DNA of 64,000 nucleotides from Pseudomonas graminis (GTDB lineage Bacteria > Pseudomonadota > Gammaproteobacteria > Pseudomonadales > Pseudomonadaceae), in NCBI RefSeq assembly GCF_013201545.1, contig NZ_CP053746.1, positions 1,949,001 through 2,013,000 of the forward strand. The letters are read 5' to 3'. Each line of letters begins with the position of its first letter. Positions within the stretch are counted from its first letter, which is position 1. Shown one piece after another: positions 35,870-44,845 of this stretch. The translations under genes were made by a program, and so were the position numbers. The notes beneath the pieces are model-generated. The model ran no database searches and was not told where the DNA came from. It saw nothing but the letters and a program-made list of their open reading frames with translations.

Positions 35870-38269
35870 TCAACGCCCTGGTACAAGCCTCAACACTTCC
35901 TTGCTGTTCCCCGCCACATCTCTTTCGCTGAACCGCTCCGGCGCGTACTCGCCGTTGACGTAGCGCTGCGCCTGATCGGCGTAGTGCTCGTCGAACAGCA
36001 CGCCGCTCTGGCCCACCGGGTTGATCCCCAGCGCATGGGCCGGGTCGGCGAAGTCGATGAGGCGGCGCGTCGATGGCCCGTAAGTGACCAGCCACGGGGC
36101 CGGGCCTATATTGGCTGACAGGTTGTTCGGAACCTCATGGGTACCCGGCGCAGCGAACGGTCCGACATTGAACAGCATGTCCAGCGGCGGTTGTTTGCCC
36201 AGCGGATGTTCGTGGGTCAGCGTGTGCGCTTTGCCCCACGTCCATTCATCCGGGTTCTGCCCGTACAGCGATTTCAAATGCGAGACCGCTGCATGCCACG
36301 CGACCTTCACCGTGTTGTCGCGGCTCTCGGGCTCTCTTGAATGGCGATTGTTCCACCACGGCGAATCCGCGTCGGCAGCCAGTCGCGGCAGCGCCAAGTC
36401 AATGAGTCGTGTCGACAGCAGCGTCGTGAACATCCCGTCGCTCAGCTCGTCATGGAACACCTGATCGGTCAGATTGAACAGGAACTGATTGAACAGCGTC
36501 GCCCCCACCGAATCGACGGAGTACTCACCGTTCCACGCCGCCAACCGCTCCAGTAAATCGTGCTCCTCCGGTTCGCTCACCACCCGGCGCAGCACCGGAA
36601 TCAGCGGCGTCAGAATCTGCGCGGCGTAGTCCGTCCGCGTGCCGAGCTGCAGCGCCTTGCTGTTCTCCAGACTCCATTTCACCTTGTCGTCGCTCAACTG
36701 GTTATTCAACTGGCGACCGCGTTCGGGGAGGTTGTAGTAGCCCGGAATCTCCATCCCCGTCGGCGACACCGGCTGGAAGTTCGCCGAGACGATATAACCC
36801 CGCGCCGGGTTTTCTTCCTGCGGGTTGTCGCTGAAAGGGTAGAAACCGTGCTTGTCAGCCTGCTCGGAGCTGCCGTCGAGAATGAACGTCGGATTGACCC
36901 CCGCAGGCCGCTTCGGCAACTGCGCCGCCGCCCACCAGCCTATATCGCCCTTGGCGTTGGCGTAGACGATGTTCAGGCCCGGCGACTGAATCTTCTCGGC
37001 GGCGCTGCGCATCTTCTCCAGCGTGTCGGCGCGGTTGGCTTCGTAGAAGCCCTGCAGGATCGGGTTGTCCGACTCCAGGAACGACCACCACATCGCAATC
37101 GGCGTATCGCTCGGCTGTTGCGGCCCATTGGCGCCCAGCGCGTCGTTCACGATCGGGCCGTGGGGTGACTGCCGCAGGGTGAGCGTGACGGGAGATTCGC
37201 CCTTGACGTTGATCTGCTCGGTCCGAGACGTCATGTCTACCCAGGCGCCGTGGTACCAGACTTGATCGGGATTATCGGGGTTGGTCTTTTCAGCGATCAG
37301 GTCCAGATCATCGTTCTGGAACATGGTCAGGCTCCAGCCGAAATCCAGATTATGGCCGAGCAGCGCGAAGGGATTGAGCGCCTGAAAATGCCCGTACAGC
37401 TCGAAACCCGGCGCGGTCAGCTGGGCTTCGTACCAGACCGCTGGCACCGAGAAACGAATGTGCGGATCACCCGCCAGCAGCGGTTTACCACTCTGGGTGC
37501 GGCTGCCGGACACCGCCCAGGCATTGCTACCCTCGAACTGCGGCAGACCGGCCTTCTCCAGCGCTTGTTGGCTGAGCAGCGCCAGATCATTGAGGCCCTT
37601 CCAGTCGCTGCTCGTCAATGCAGGGGACTGGTCAACGGCGCCTCTTGGCTGCCAGTCCACATCGAACACTTTCAGGTATTCCGGGCCCAATTGATCTCGC
37701 ACGTAGGTCATCAGCGGCTCAGTGCGAAACGCCGCGGCGAAGCTGTACGCCAGGTAACCGCCGACGCTGAGGGTGTCTTGCGCCGTGAACGGTCGCTCGC
37801 GGATGCCCAGCACGTCGAACTCGATCGGTTTGGGATGCGTCGCCTGGTATTGATTGATGCCGTCCAGATACGCCTGAAGCGCCTTCCACGCCGGCGAGTT
37901 TTTGTCCTGGCGGGCGACATAGGCATCGGCATGCTCGCGGATGCGCAAGCTGCGGAACAGCTTGTCGGTGCTGACCAGCTTGGGACCCAGCACTTCAGCC
38001 AGCTCGCCGCGCGCCAGCCTGCGCAGGATTTCCATCTGGAACAGGCGGTCCTGGGCGTGGACGTAGCCCAGTGCGCGGTATAAGTCGTCCTGGTTGTCGG
38101 CACTAATATGCGGCACGCCGCGCTCGTCGTAGCGCACGGTGACCGGGGCCTGCAAACCTGCGAGGCTTGGCTCGCCATCGCGGACCGGCTGTTTGCTGTG
38201 GATGTACCACGCGCCTGCGCCCCCGATGAGCACCAACAATGCGACGACGACGTAAAGGCTGCGTTTCAT
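35870..38269 (-). CDS. hacB: HacB-like N-acyl-homoserine lactone acylase (penicillin-amidase family)
   Basis: A 799-residue exported Ntn-hydrolase. It has an N-terminal membrane or signal segment (KRSLYVVVALLVLIGGAGAW), an alpha part, and the autocatalytic nucleophile Ser248 in FEGSNAWAVSG, where the precursor is cut into two chains. Further conserved sites are LAGDPHIRFSVPAVWYEAQL and QNDDLDL. The position just after spuH is that of HacB in P. aeruginosa, a quorum-quenching acylase for long-chain acyl-homoserine lactones, and similar proteins occur in P. syringae. Substrate is inferred. A TTG four codons upstream could also be the start. No clear ribosome site favours either one. Confidence 0.85.
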   Translation of the reverse strand: MKRSLYVVVALLVLIGGAGAWYIHSKQPVRDGEPSLAGLQAPVTVRYDERGVPHISADNQDDLYRALGYVHAQDRLFQMEILRRLARGELAEVLGPKLVSTDKLFRSLRIREHADAYVARQDKNSPAWKALQAYLDGINQYQATHPKPIEFDVLGIRERPFTAQDTLSVGGYLAYSFAAAFRTEPLMTYVRDQLGPEYLKVFDVDWQPRGAVDQSPALTSSDWKGLNDLALLSQQALEKAGLPQFEGSNAWAVSGSRTQSGKPLLAGDPHIRFSVPAVWYEAQLTAPGFELYGHFQALNPFALLGHNLDFGWSLTMFQNDDLDLIAEKTNPDNPDQVWYHGAWVDMTSRTEQINVKGESPVTLTLRQSPHGPIVNDALGANGPQQPSDTPIAMWWSFLESDNPILQGFYEANRADTLEKMRSAAEKIQSPGLNIVYANAKGDIGWWAAAQLPKRPAGVNPTFILDGSSEQADKHGFYPFSDNPQEENPARGYIVSANFQPVSPTGMEIPGYYNLPERGRQLNNQLSDDKVKWSLENSKALQLGTRTDYAAQILTPLIPVLRRVVSEPEEHDLLERLAAWNGEYSVDSVGATLFNQFLFNLTDQVFHDELSDGMFTTLLSTRLIDLALPRLAADADSPWWNNRHSREPESRDNTVKVAWHAAVSHLKSLYGQNPDEWTWGKAHTLTHEHPLGKQPPLDMLFNVGPFAAPGTHEVPNNLSANIGPAPWLVTYGPSTRRLIDFADPAHALGINPVGQSGVLFDEHYADQAQRYVNGEYAPERFSERDVAGNSKEVLRLVPGR

Positions 38270-38434
38270 CCAGGGGCTCAAATGAGAATCGGGAAGGTTT
38301 TGCAGGCTACAGATTTGTCTCGCGACTGGGTAGACGGCGCGCCGATGGATTTAAGTGGCGTAACTTGCCACGCCGCAGCGGACAGATGACACTTCCGTGC
38401 GGTCGCTTCCTACACACCTTCATCTGGAATTCCG

Positions 38435-39376
38435 ATGTCCGACACGTTCGACCCCGACCATCTGCGTGCTGAGCTGTTGCCGCTGAACGCGTCACAGGCG
38501 CCATCTGCAGAGGCCCAGGCTTATCAGCGTTTCTACGGTTTGAATGCGCTCGGCCCGAGTGGCGCGACCAGTAGCCGGATAGGACGCGTTGAAGTGGGCG
38601 GCTATGAGATCGTCACGCAGCTGTGGATGCCCGATCAACCCGTTGGCACGCTGGTGCTGATGCATGGGTTTTACGATCACGTCGGGCTGTATCGTCACGT
38701 TATCGACTGGGCGCTGGGGCTTGGACTGGCGGTGATTGCCTGCGACTTGCCGGGCCATGGATTGTCCAGCGGGGCGCGGGCGAGCATTACCGACTTTTCG
38801 GAGTACCAGGTGGTGCTGGACCGGCTTTTTGTTGAGGTCGAAAGCCTCAACCTGCCGCAGCCATGGCACCTTTGCGGGCAAAGCACTGGCGGCGCGATTG
38901 TCATCGACCACTTGCTGCACCACGGCGATGCCAGCCCGGCGCAGGGTCAGACGATCCTGCTCGCGCCGCTGGTGCGGCCGCGTGGCTGGGCCTTGTCGAA
39001 ACTCAGCTATTACCTGCTGCGCGGCTTCGTCAAAGCCATCGACAGACGCTTTAGCGAAAACTCAAACGCTCCGACCTTTCTGCCTTTTCTGCTGGCGGAC
39101 CCGTTGCAGCCGCGACGCCTGCCGACCGTCTGGGTGGGCGCGCTGGCCAAATGGATCGAACGCATCGAGCGCGCGCCCCGCAGCCGCCGCAGCCCGCTGA
39201 TCGTTCAGGGCGAGTCGGACATGACCGTGGACTGGAAACATAACCTGCCGGTGCTCAAGGATAAGTTCGCCGAGCCGCAGATCTTCATGCTGCACGAAGC
39301 GCGGCACCATCTCGTCAATGAGTCACCCGAGCTGCGCGCGCGGTTTTTTGAGTTTCTGACGCAGCGTATGGGGTAG
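38435..39376 (+). CDS. Alpha/beta hydrolase, monoglyceride-lipase-like
   Basis: A 313-residue cytoplasmic hydrolase of the alpha/beta fold, hydrolase_4 (serine aminopeptidase S33/lysophospholipase) type. LVLMHGFYDHVGLYRHV forms the oxyanion region, the nucleophile is in LCGQSTGGAIVID (about residue 149), and the final catalytic histidine is probably in ARHHLVNES. Asp of the triad is likely in QGESDMTVDW. No signal peptide. It diverges from the acylase gene. The substrate is unknown and could be an acylglycerol or phospholipid. Confidence 0.85.
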   Translation: MSDTFDPDHLRAELLPLNASQAPSAEAQAYQRFYGLNALGPSGATSSRIGRVEVGGYEIVTQLWMPDQPVGTLVLMHGFYDHVGLYRHVIDWALGLGLAVIACDLPGHGLSSGARASITDFSEYQVVLDRLFVEVESLNLPQPWHLCGQSTGGAIVIDHLLHHGDASPAQGQTILLAPLVRPRGWALSKLSYYLLRGFVKAIDRRFSENSNAPTFLPFLLADPLQPRRLPTVWVGALAKWIERIERAPRSRRSPLIVQGESDMTVDWKHNLPVLKDKFAEPQIFMLHEARHHLVNESPELRARFFEFLTQRMG

Positions 39377-39412
39377 GGCTTGAAGGGCAGGTTTCCCGGC
39401 AGACATAGCGAG

Positions 39413-39507
39413 TGTGGGACCGGCTTTAGCCGGGAAGGCTTCAGCGGTCACACCGAAAGATGGGGGGTGTTCACTCAGTCCTCTTCCCGGCTGAAGCCGG
39501 TCCCACT
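39413..39507. repeat. REPIN, family 2, between the hydrolase and DUF2059-like genes
   Basis: GTGTGGGACCGGCTTTAGCC opens it and GCTGAAGCCGGTCCCACTG closes it. It stands between two convergent genes. Confidence 0.9.
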
Positions 39508-39511
39508 GACG

Positions 39512-40252
39512 TCATTTGACAGTCTGGCCGACCGCCAATCCCGCGCGAACAGCTGCCAGCGCTGCCTTGTAATAGGCCTTGCCATCGTTGGACTCGGCGA
39601 AGCTGGCGAACTCGTCCAGCTCGCCATCCGACAGGTCGCGATACACGTAGAGCAGCGTGTTGTTCACGTCCTTGCCGATCTGCCCCATGAGCCGCTGGCG
39701 CTGACTGTCGAGCATGGCCTGGGTCGTTCCGCCGCCCATCAGGCCTGGAATCATCGAACTCAGGCTGTCGGCGGCGACGCCAGCAATCGCCATGCTGACC
39801 TCGGCGCCGGCTTCTTTGGCGGGGAGGGCGTTGGCCAGGTGGCCGATGATCAGCAGTCGGTTGTCGTCGGCCTGGATGTGCGGCAGGCCTTGAGCGTTTT
39901 TGGCCAGCTGGTCCGGGCGCGTGGCGGTGAGCTCGGCGTTGACGATCTTGCGGCCCAGCGGCGACTGGAAAAACTGCAGCGCAGGGTTCGGGTCCTGCAG
40001 CGTCTGGCGCAACATTTGCTCCCCGCGCTGGTCCATCGCCTGCGGCGCGAACCGCTGATTGCTGTTACTCACCAGAGCGTCGAATACGGCGGGCGGAAGG
40101 CTGTTGCGGTAACGCTGCTGAGCGGCTTTCAAGGCATCGACAAAATGAGCGCGTTGTTCCGGCCAGCCGGCGAGCTTGTAGAGCTGGTCGTGGCCGTCTG
40201 CCCAAGCGGGCAAAGTGCAGAACATCAACAGCAGGAAAAACAGACGGCGCAT
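39512..40252 (-). CDS. Exported DUF2059-like protein
   Basis: A 246-residue protein with signal peptide MRRLFFLLLMFCTLPAWA followed by DGHDQLYKLAGWPEQRAHFVDALKAAQQRY. The stretch LQFFQSPLGRKIVNAELTATRP and the repeated helical pattern NTLLYVYRDLSDGELDEFASFAESNDGKAYYKAALAAV resemble DUF2059 proteins, which have this 'short helices plus F-x-x-S-P-x-G' signature. It is probably periplasmic. No function is known. I chose the ATG that begins the signal peptide. An open frame runs further upstream, but that part is not family-like. Confidence 0.75.
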   Translation of the reverse strand: MRRLFFLLLMFCTLPAWADGHDQLYKLAGWPEQRAHFVDALKAAQQRYRNSLPPAVFDALVSNSNQRFAPQAMDQRGEQMLRQTLQDPNPALQFFQSPLGRKIVNAELTATRPDQLAKNAQGLPHIQADDNRLLIIGHLANALPAKEAGAEVSMAIAGVAADSLSSMIPGLMGGGTTQAMLDSQRQRLMGQIGKDVNNTLLYVYRDLSDGELDEFASFAESNDGKAYYKAALAAVRAGLAVGQTVK

Positions 40253-40438
40253 TAGAGACTCCTGTCGGCAGGCCGCCATTCTCGGTGGGGCAGCGGGGAT
40301 TTGTCGAGTTAACACTTGCCAGACCCCGCTAAAAACCGTGGGTTCGATCAGTGATCGGGCAAAACCGCCGGGCGTATTCAAACCCGCGAAAATATTCCTC
40401 ATTCGCCGGACTGCAGGCCCTGTCGGATTAATCGGCGT

Positions 40439-41086
40439 ATGGATACTATGCGCGCCATGCGCATATCCCCTGATCACCCGCTGCTGTTGCGAATCGTCGA
40501 CGACCTGGCCGAGCGTGGCTGGTCGCAGCAGAACATCTTCCTGCCCGATACCCTGACCCGCGAGCTGGCCCTTGAATGCCGCACGCGTGCCGTTCAGGGT
40601 GAGCTCGCGCCTGCCGCAGTGGGGCGCGGGCCGGCGCAGGAGGTGCGCGAGGGTATTCGCGGCGACCACATCCAATGGCTGGAAGCGGGGCAGGCCGAAC
40701 CGTGCGATCGTTACCTCGACCTGATGGAGAGCCTGCGTCAGGCGCTGAACCGGGGGCTGTTTCTGGGCCTTGAGGATTACGAAAGCCACTTCGCGCTGTA
40801 TCCGCCGGGAGCCTTCTACCTCAAGCATGTGGATCGGTTTCGCGATGACGATAAACGCATGGTCTCAGCGGTCGTCTACCTCAACGACGGCTGGTTGCCA
40901 GAGCACGGCGGCCAGTTGCGGATGTACCTCAAAGGCGGCGTTGAGTATGACGTGCAGCCAACGGGCGGCTGCCTCGTGGTGTTTCTTTCGGGCGACATGC
41001 CCCACGAAGTCATGCCCTCGACCCGCGAGCGTCTGTCGCTGACCGGCTGGTTCAGGCGACGCGGGAACGAGCCGTTCGAGCTGTAG
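40439..41086 (+). CDS. 2-oxoglutarate/Fe(II) oxygenase, prolyl-4-hydroxylase type
   Basis: A 215-residue cytoplasmic oxygenase of the P4Hc type. The iron ligands are His and Asp in KHVDRFRD (about residues 129-131) and His in DMPHEVMPS (about 189). The 2-oxoglutarate Arg/Lys is in RERLSLTGWFRR. The part GGQLRMYL and FLSGDMPHEV is as in bacterial prolyl-hydroxylase-like proteins such as those that modify elongation factor Tu. The substrate here is not known. Three in-frame ATGs (40439, 40448, 40457) are possible and none has a strong ribosome site, so the start is uncertain by six codons. Confidence 0.82.
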   Translation: MDTMRAMRISPDHPLLLRIVDDLAERGWSQQNIFLPDTLTRELALECRTRAVQGELAPAAVGRGPAQEVREGIRGDHIQWLEAGQAEPCDRYLDLMESLRQALNRGLFLGLEDYESHFALYPPGAFYLKHVDRFRDDDKRMVSAVVYLNDGWLPEHGGQLRMYLKGGVEYDVQPTGGCLVVFLSGDMPHEVMPSTRERLSLTGWFRRRGNEPFEL

Positions 41087-41463
41087 CAAACTCACCCCCA
41101 CAAGTCCCGCAGCAGCCGGAGATTGCAAGCCGACCCGCGATCCCGTGGGAGCGAGCTTGCTCGCGAAGAGGCCCAGACATCCGCTACATCTTTTGCGCCT
41201 GAAATGCCGCCTTCGTGAGCAAGCTCACTCCCACATGGACGGTGTTTGCTGCGCGACAGAGGCGTGACGGCTCCCGCAGGGGATGTGGCAGCTGTGTAAC
41301 TCTGCATCGGTCCAACATGAAATCTTCTACATCAAGCCACTCAGCGAAACACTTCGCGGCCAACGCAGCTAAGGTGAAGGTCGTTTCTGGGCGGTTGTCT
41401 GTCGGATAAAGAAGCTTCGACCCCCGAGCCCGCCAATCGCACATCGATAAAAACGGAGAGATC
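41087..41463. other. Intergenic region before the DUF4399 gene
   Basis: About 375 bases. A family-1 REPIN (41145-41235) occupies the first half. The rest carries no supportable gene. A GGAGAGATC ribosome site precedes the next start. Confidence 0.5.
41145..41235. repeat. REPIN, family 1
   Basis: GTGGGAGCGAGCTTGCTCGC opens it and GTGAGCAAGCTCACTCCCAC closes it, with about 50 bases between. It lies after the oxygenase gene. Confidence 0.9.
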
Positions 41464-41901
41464 ATGAAGACGTTATTCGCGAGAACTGCCCTGACCGGAC
41501 TGCTGTTGGGGGCGAGCTTGCTGGCCCAGGCCGCTGACATGCCGCGCACTGCATCGCCTGCAGGCGCCGAGGTTTACATCATCTCGCCCAAAGACGGCGC
41601 GACCGTCAACGGCGCATTCAAGGTGCAGTTCGGCCTCAAAGGCATGGGCGTCGCCCCGGCCGGCGTTGATGTACCGGACACCGGCCATCATCACCTGCTG
41701 ATCGACGTCAAGGATCAGCCCGACATGACCGCGCCGCTGCCGACCACCGACAACATCCGCCACTTCGGCAAGGGCCAGACGGAAACCGAGCTGAACCTGA
41801 CGCCGGGCCAGCACACCCTGCAACTGCTGGTTGGCGACAAGAACCATGTCCCGCTGAACCCGCCGGTTGAGTCGCAGAAGATCACCATCACGGTGAAATA
41901 A
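41464..41901 (+). CDS. Exported DUF4399 protein
   Basis: A 145-residue periplasmic protein with signal peptide MKTLFARTALTGLLLGASLLAQA. The mature part is one DUF4399 domain: AEVYIISPKDGATVNGAFKVQFGLKGMGVAPAG, then HHHLLIDVKDQPD and a beta-rich C-terminus (ELNLTPGQHTLQLLVGDKNHVP). The HHH near residue 76 is a possible metal site. The function is unknown. A GGAGAG site precedes the start. Convergent with serA, with which it shares a terminator. Confidence 0.85.
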   Translation: MKTLFARTALTGLLLGASLLAQAADMPRTASPAGAEVYIISPKDGATVNGAFKVQFGLKGMGVAPAGVDVPDTGHHHLLIDVKDQPDMTAPLPTTDNIRHFGKGQTETELNLTPGQHTLQLLVGDKNHVPLNPPVESQKITITVK

Positions 41902-41962
41902 CCTGCTGTAGGCTGGGCATTTGGCGCACAGCCGGTGCCGGCGTGTTACGTGATTCGCGCAC

Positions 41963-41993
41963 AAAAAAAGGAGACCCGAGGGTCTCCTTTTTT
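41963..41993. terminator. Bidirectional terminator between DUF4399 and serA
   Basis: Run of A, stem GGAGACCC, loop GA, stem GGGTCTCC, run of T. It serves both converging genes. Confidence 0.95.
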
Positions 41994-42013
41994 ATCACCC
42001 CGAAACCACCGTT

Positions 42014-43243
42014 TTAGAACAAAACGCGGCTACGGATGGTGCCTTTGATGTGCTGCAGTTTCTCTTGCGCCAGATCGGAATACTCGGCGTCGACGTCGAT
42101 CACCACGTAACCGACTTTCTCGTTGGTCTGTAGGAACTGACCGGAGATGTTGATGCCGTTTTCAGCGAAGACTTTGTTGATCTCCATCAGCACGCCCGGG
42201 ATGTTCTCGTGGATGTGCAGCAGACGGTGCTTGCCAGGGTGGGCCGGCAAGGCCACTTCCGGGAAGTTGACGGAAGAAACTGACGTGCCGTTATCGCTGT
42301 ACTTGACCAGCTTCTCGGCCACTTCCAGACCAATGTTGGCCTGGGCTTCAGCGGTCGAGCCGCCGATGTGCGGGGTCAGGATCACGTTGTCCAGGCCGCG
42401 CAGCGGGCTTTCGAACACGTCATCGTTGGAACGTGGCTCGACCGGGAACACGTCGATGGCCGCGCCGATCAGGTGCTGATCCTTGATCGCGTCAGCCAGG
42501 GCGTCGAGCTTGACCACCGTGCCGCGCGCCGCGTTGATCAGGATGGCGCCCTTCTTCATCGTGCGAATTTCTTTCTCGCCGATCATCCACTGGGTTTCGT
42601 TGGTTTCCGGAACATGCAGGGTGACGATGTCAGCCATGCCCAGCAGCTCGTTCAGGCTGGACACCTGAGTGGCGTTGCCCAACGGCAACTTGGTCAGGGT
42701 GTCGTAAAAGTACACTTGCATGCCCAGGCCTTCAGCCAGGACCGACAACTGCGTGCCGATCGAGCCGTAGCCGATGATGCCGAGCTTCTTGCCACGAATT
42801 TCGAACGAGTTGGCCGCGCTCTTGATCCAGCCACCGCGATGGCAGGAAGCGTTCTTCTCCGGGATACCGCGCAGCAGCAGGATGGCTTCCGCCAGCACCA
42901 GCTCCGCCACCGAACGGGTGTTGGAGTAAGGGGCGTTGAACACTGCGATGCCGCGTTCGCGGGCTGCGTTCAGGTCAACCTGGTTGGTACCGATGCAGAA
43001 GCAGCCGACCGCGACCAGTTTCTTGGCGCTATCGAACAGTTCTTCAGTCAGTTGAGTGCGGGAACGAATACCGATGAAATGAGCGTCGGCAATCTTTTCC
43101 TTCAGTTCGGCTTCCGGCAGAGACTTGGTGTGGTACTCAATGCTGGTGTAACCGGCGGCCTTGAGGACGTCGACCGCGGACTGGTGGACGCCTTCGAGAA
43201 GAAGGAACTTGATCTTGCTCTTGTCGAGGGAAGTCTTGCTCAT
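42014..43243 (-). CDS. serA: D-3-phosphoglycerate dehydrogenase SerA
   Basis: A 409-residue NAD-dependent dehydrogenase that starts serine synthesis. It has the substrate domain (SIEYHTKSLPEAEL, IRSRTQL), a nucleotide fold with the loop GYGSIGTQL (about residue 160), the catalytic His in LTPHIGGSTAEAQ (about 295), and a C-terminal ACT domain (VLMEINKVFAENGINISGQ) for serine feedback. The start at 43243 (MSKTSLDKSKIKF) matches the family. It diverges from the D-2-hydroxyglutarate dehydrogenase gene, with about 170 bases between. Confidence 0.97.
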   Translation of the reverse strand: MSKTSLDKSKIKFLLLEGVHQSAVDVLKAAGYTSIEYHTKSLPEAELKEKIADAHFIGIRSRTQLTEELFDSAKKLVAVGCFCIGTNQVDLNAARERGIAVFNAPYSNTRSVAELVLAEAILLLRGIPEKNASCHRGGWIKSAANSFEIRGKKLGIIGYGSIGTQLSVLAEGLGMQVYFYDTLTKLPLGNATQVSSLNELLGMADIVTLHVPETNETQWMIGEKEIRTMKKGAILINAARGTVVKLDALADAIKDQHLIGAAIDVFPVEPRSNDDVFESPLRGLDNVILTPHIGGSTAEAQANIGLEVAEKLVKYSDNGTSVSSVNFPEVALPAHPGKHRLLHIHENIPGVLMEINKVFAENGINISGQFLQTNEKVGYVVIDVDAEYSDLAQEKLQHIKGTIRSRVLF

Positions 43244-43416
43244 CTGCGTAAACCTGTGTCCCGGAGAGAAATGGCAGTAAGTGAAGCGCGCGCCAATGGG
43301 TCGAAAGCTCGATTGGCGGGGGGCGTATGCTAGCATATGCCCCCCGCGAAACACCCCATTCCTGGACGTGAGCCGTTCTCAGGATGACCATGAATTGTTC
43401 GAGAGTTCTGTTGATG

Positions 43417-44808
43417 ACCCATCCTGCGCTGATAGATGAGCTGAAGAACCTGGTTGAGCCTGGCAAGGTCCTGACCGACGCCGATTCCCTCGAAGCCTAT
43501 GGCAAGGACTGGACCAAACATTTCGCCCCGGCGCCCACCGCCATCGTGTTCCCCAAGACCACCGAACAGGTGCAGGCCATCGTCCGTTGGGCCAACGAGC
43601 GCAAGGTCGCACTGGTCCCTTCGGGCGGCCGCACTGGGTTGTCCGCCGCCGCCGTTGCCGCCAATGGTGAGGTGGTCGTCTCCTTCGATTACATGAATCA
43701 GGTGCTCGAACTTAACCTGACAGACCGCACAGCCATCTGTCAGCCAGGCGTGGTCACCAAACAGCTGCAGAATCTCGCCGAAGAAAACGGTTTGTATTAC
43801 CCGGTGGACTTCGCGTCGTCAGGCTCCAGCAATATCGGCGGCAACATCGGCACCAACGCCGGCGGGATCAAAGTGATTCGCTATGGCATGACCCGCAACT
43901 GGGTCGCCGGCCTCAAGGTTGTCACCGGTAAGGGCGACCTTCTCGAACTGAACAAAGACCTCATCAAAAACGCCACCGGCTACGACATGCGTCAGCTGTT
44001 CATTGGCGCCGAAGGCACGTTGGGGTTTGTGGTTGAGGCGACCATGCGCCTGGACCGCGTGCCGAAAAACCTCACCGCGATGGTGCTCGGGACCACTGAT
44101 TTCAACGCCATCATGCCGGTGCTGCATGCGTTCCAGAGCAAGCTGGACCTGACCGCCTTCGAGTTTTTCTCGGACAAGGCATTGGCCAAGGTCATGGCGC
44201 GCGGCGACGTGCCGTCCCCGTTCGAAACCGAGTGCCCGTTCTACGCGCTGCTGGAATTCGAAGCGACCACCGAAGAGGTGGCCAACCACGCGCTGGAAAC
44301 CTTCGAGCACTGTGTCGAGCAAGGCTGGGTGCTGGATGGCGTGATGAGCCAGAGCGAACAGCAACTGCAGAATTTGTGGAAACTGCGCGAATACATATCG
44401 GAAACCATCTCCCACTTCACGCCGTACAAGAACGACATCTCGGTCACCGTTTCGAAAGTCCCGGCGTTTCTCGCTGAAGTGGATGCGATCGTTGGTGAGC
44501 ATTACCCGGATTTCGAAATCGTCTGGTTCGGGCATATCGGCGACGGCAACCTGCACCTGAACATCCTCAAGCCGGAAAACCTGAGCAAAGACGAGTTCTT
44601 TGCCAAGTGCGCAACGGTGAACAAGTGGGTATTCGAGATCGTCCAGAAGTACAACGGCTCGATCTCTGCCGAGCACGGCGTCGGCATGACCAAGCGTGAC
44701 TACCTGCATTACAGCCGCTCGCCGGTGGAAATCGAATACATGAAGGCCGTCAAAGCGGTGTTCGACCCGAACGGCATCATGAACCCTGGCAAAATCTTCG
44801 CTGTGTAA
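43417..44808 (+). CDS. d2hgdh: D-2-hydroxyglutarate dehydrogenase (FAD-linked oxidase)
   Basis: A 463-residue flavoenzyme of the FAD_binding_4/FAD-oxidase C family. It has the FAD-binding core PSGGRTGLSAAAVA and SSGSSNIGGNIGTNAGG, and the C-terminal GHIGDGNLHLNI and SAEHGVGMTKRDYL, the metal and substrate signature. It oxidises D-2-hydroxyglutarate, a by-product of SerA, back to 2-oxoglutarate. In P. stutzeri the two enzymes are coupled to pull serine synthesis forward, and the genes are neighbours as here. A start at 43384 is also possible; 43417 (MTHPALIDEL) fits the family better. Confidence 0.93.
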   Translation, partial: THPALIDELKNLVEPGKVLTDADSLEAYGKDWTKHFAPAPTAIVFPKTTEQVQAIVRWANERKVALVPSGGRTGLSAAAVAANGEVVVSFDYMNQVLELNLTDRTAICQPGVVTKQLQNLAEENGLYYPVDFASSGSSNIGGNIGTNAGGIKVIRYGMTRNWVAGLKVVTGKGDLLELNKDLIKNATGYDMRQLFIGAEGTLGFVVEATMRLDRVPKNLTAMVLGTTDFNAIMPVLHAFQSKLDLTAFEFFSDKALAKVMARGDVPSPFETECPFYALLEFEATTEEVANHALETFEHCVEQGWVLDGVMSQSEQQLQNLWKLREYISETISHFTPYKNDISVTVSKVPAFLAEVDAIVGEHYPDFEIVWFGHIGDGNLHLNILKPENLSKDEFFAKCATVNKWVFEIVQKYNGSISAEHGVGMTKRDYLHYSRSPVEIEYMKAVKAVFDPNGIMNPGKIFAV

Positions 44809-44845
44809 GCGGTTCCCCATTACAACAAGCTTCTCAGGAGCGCTC

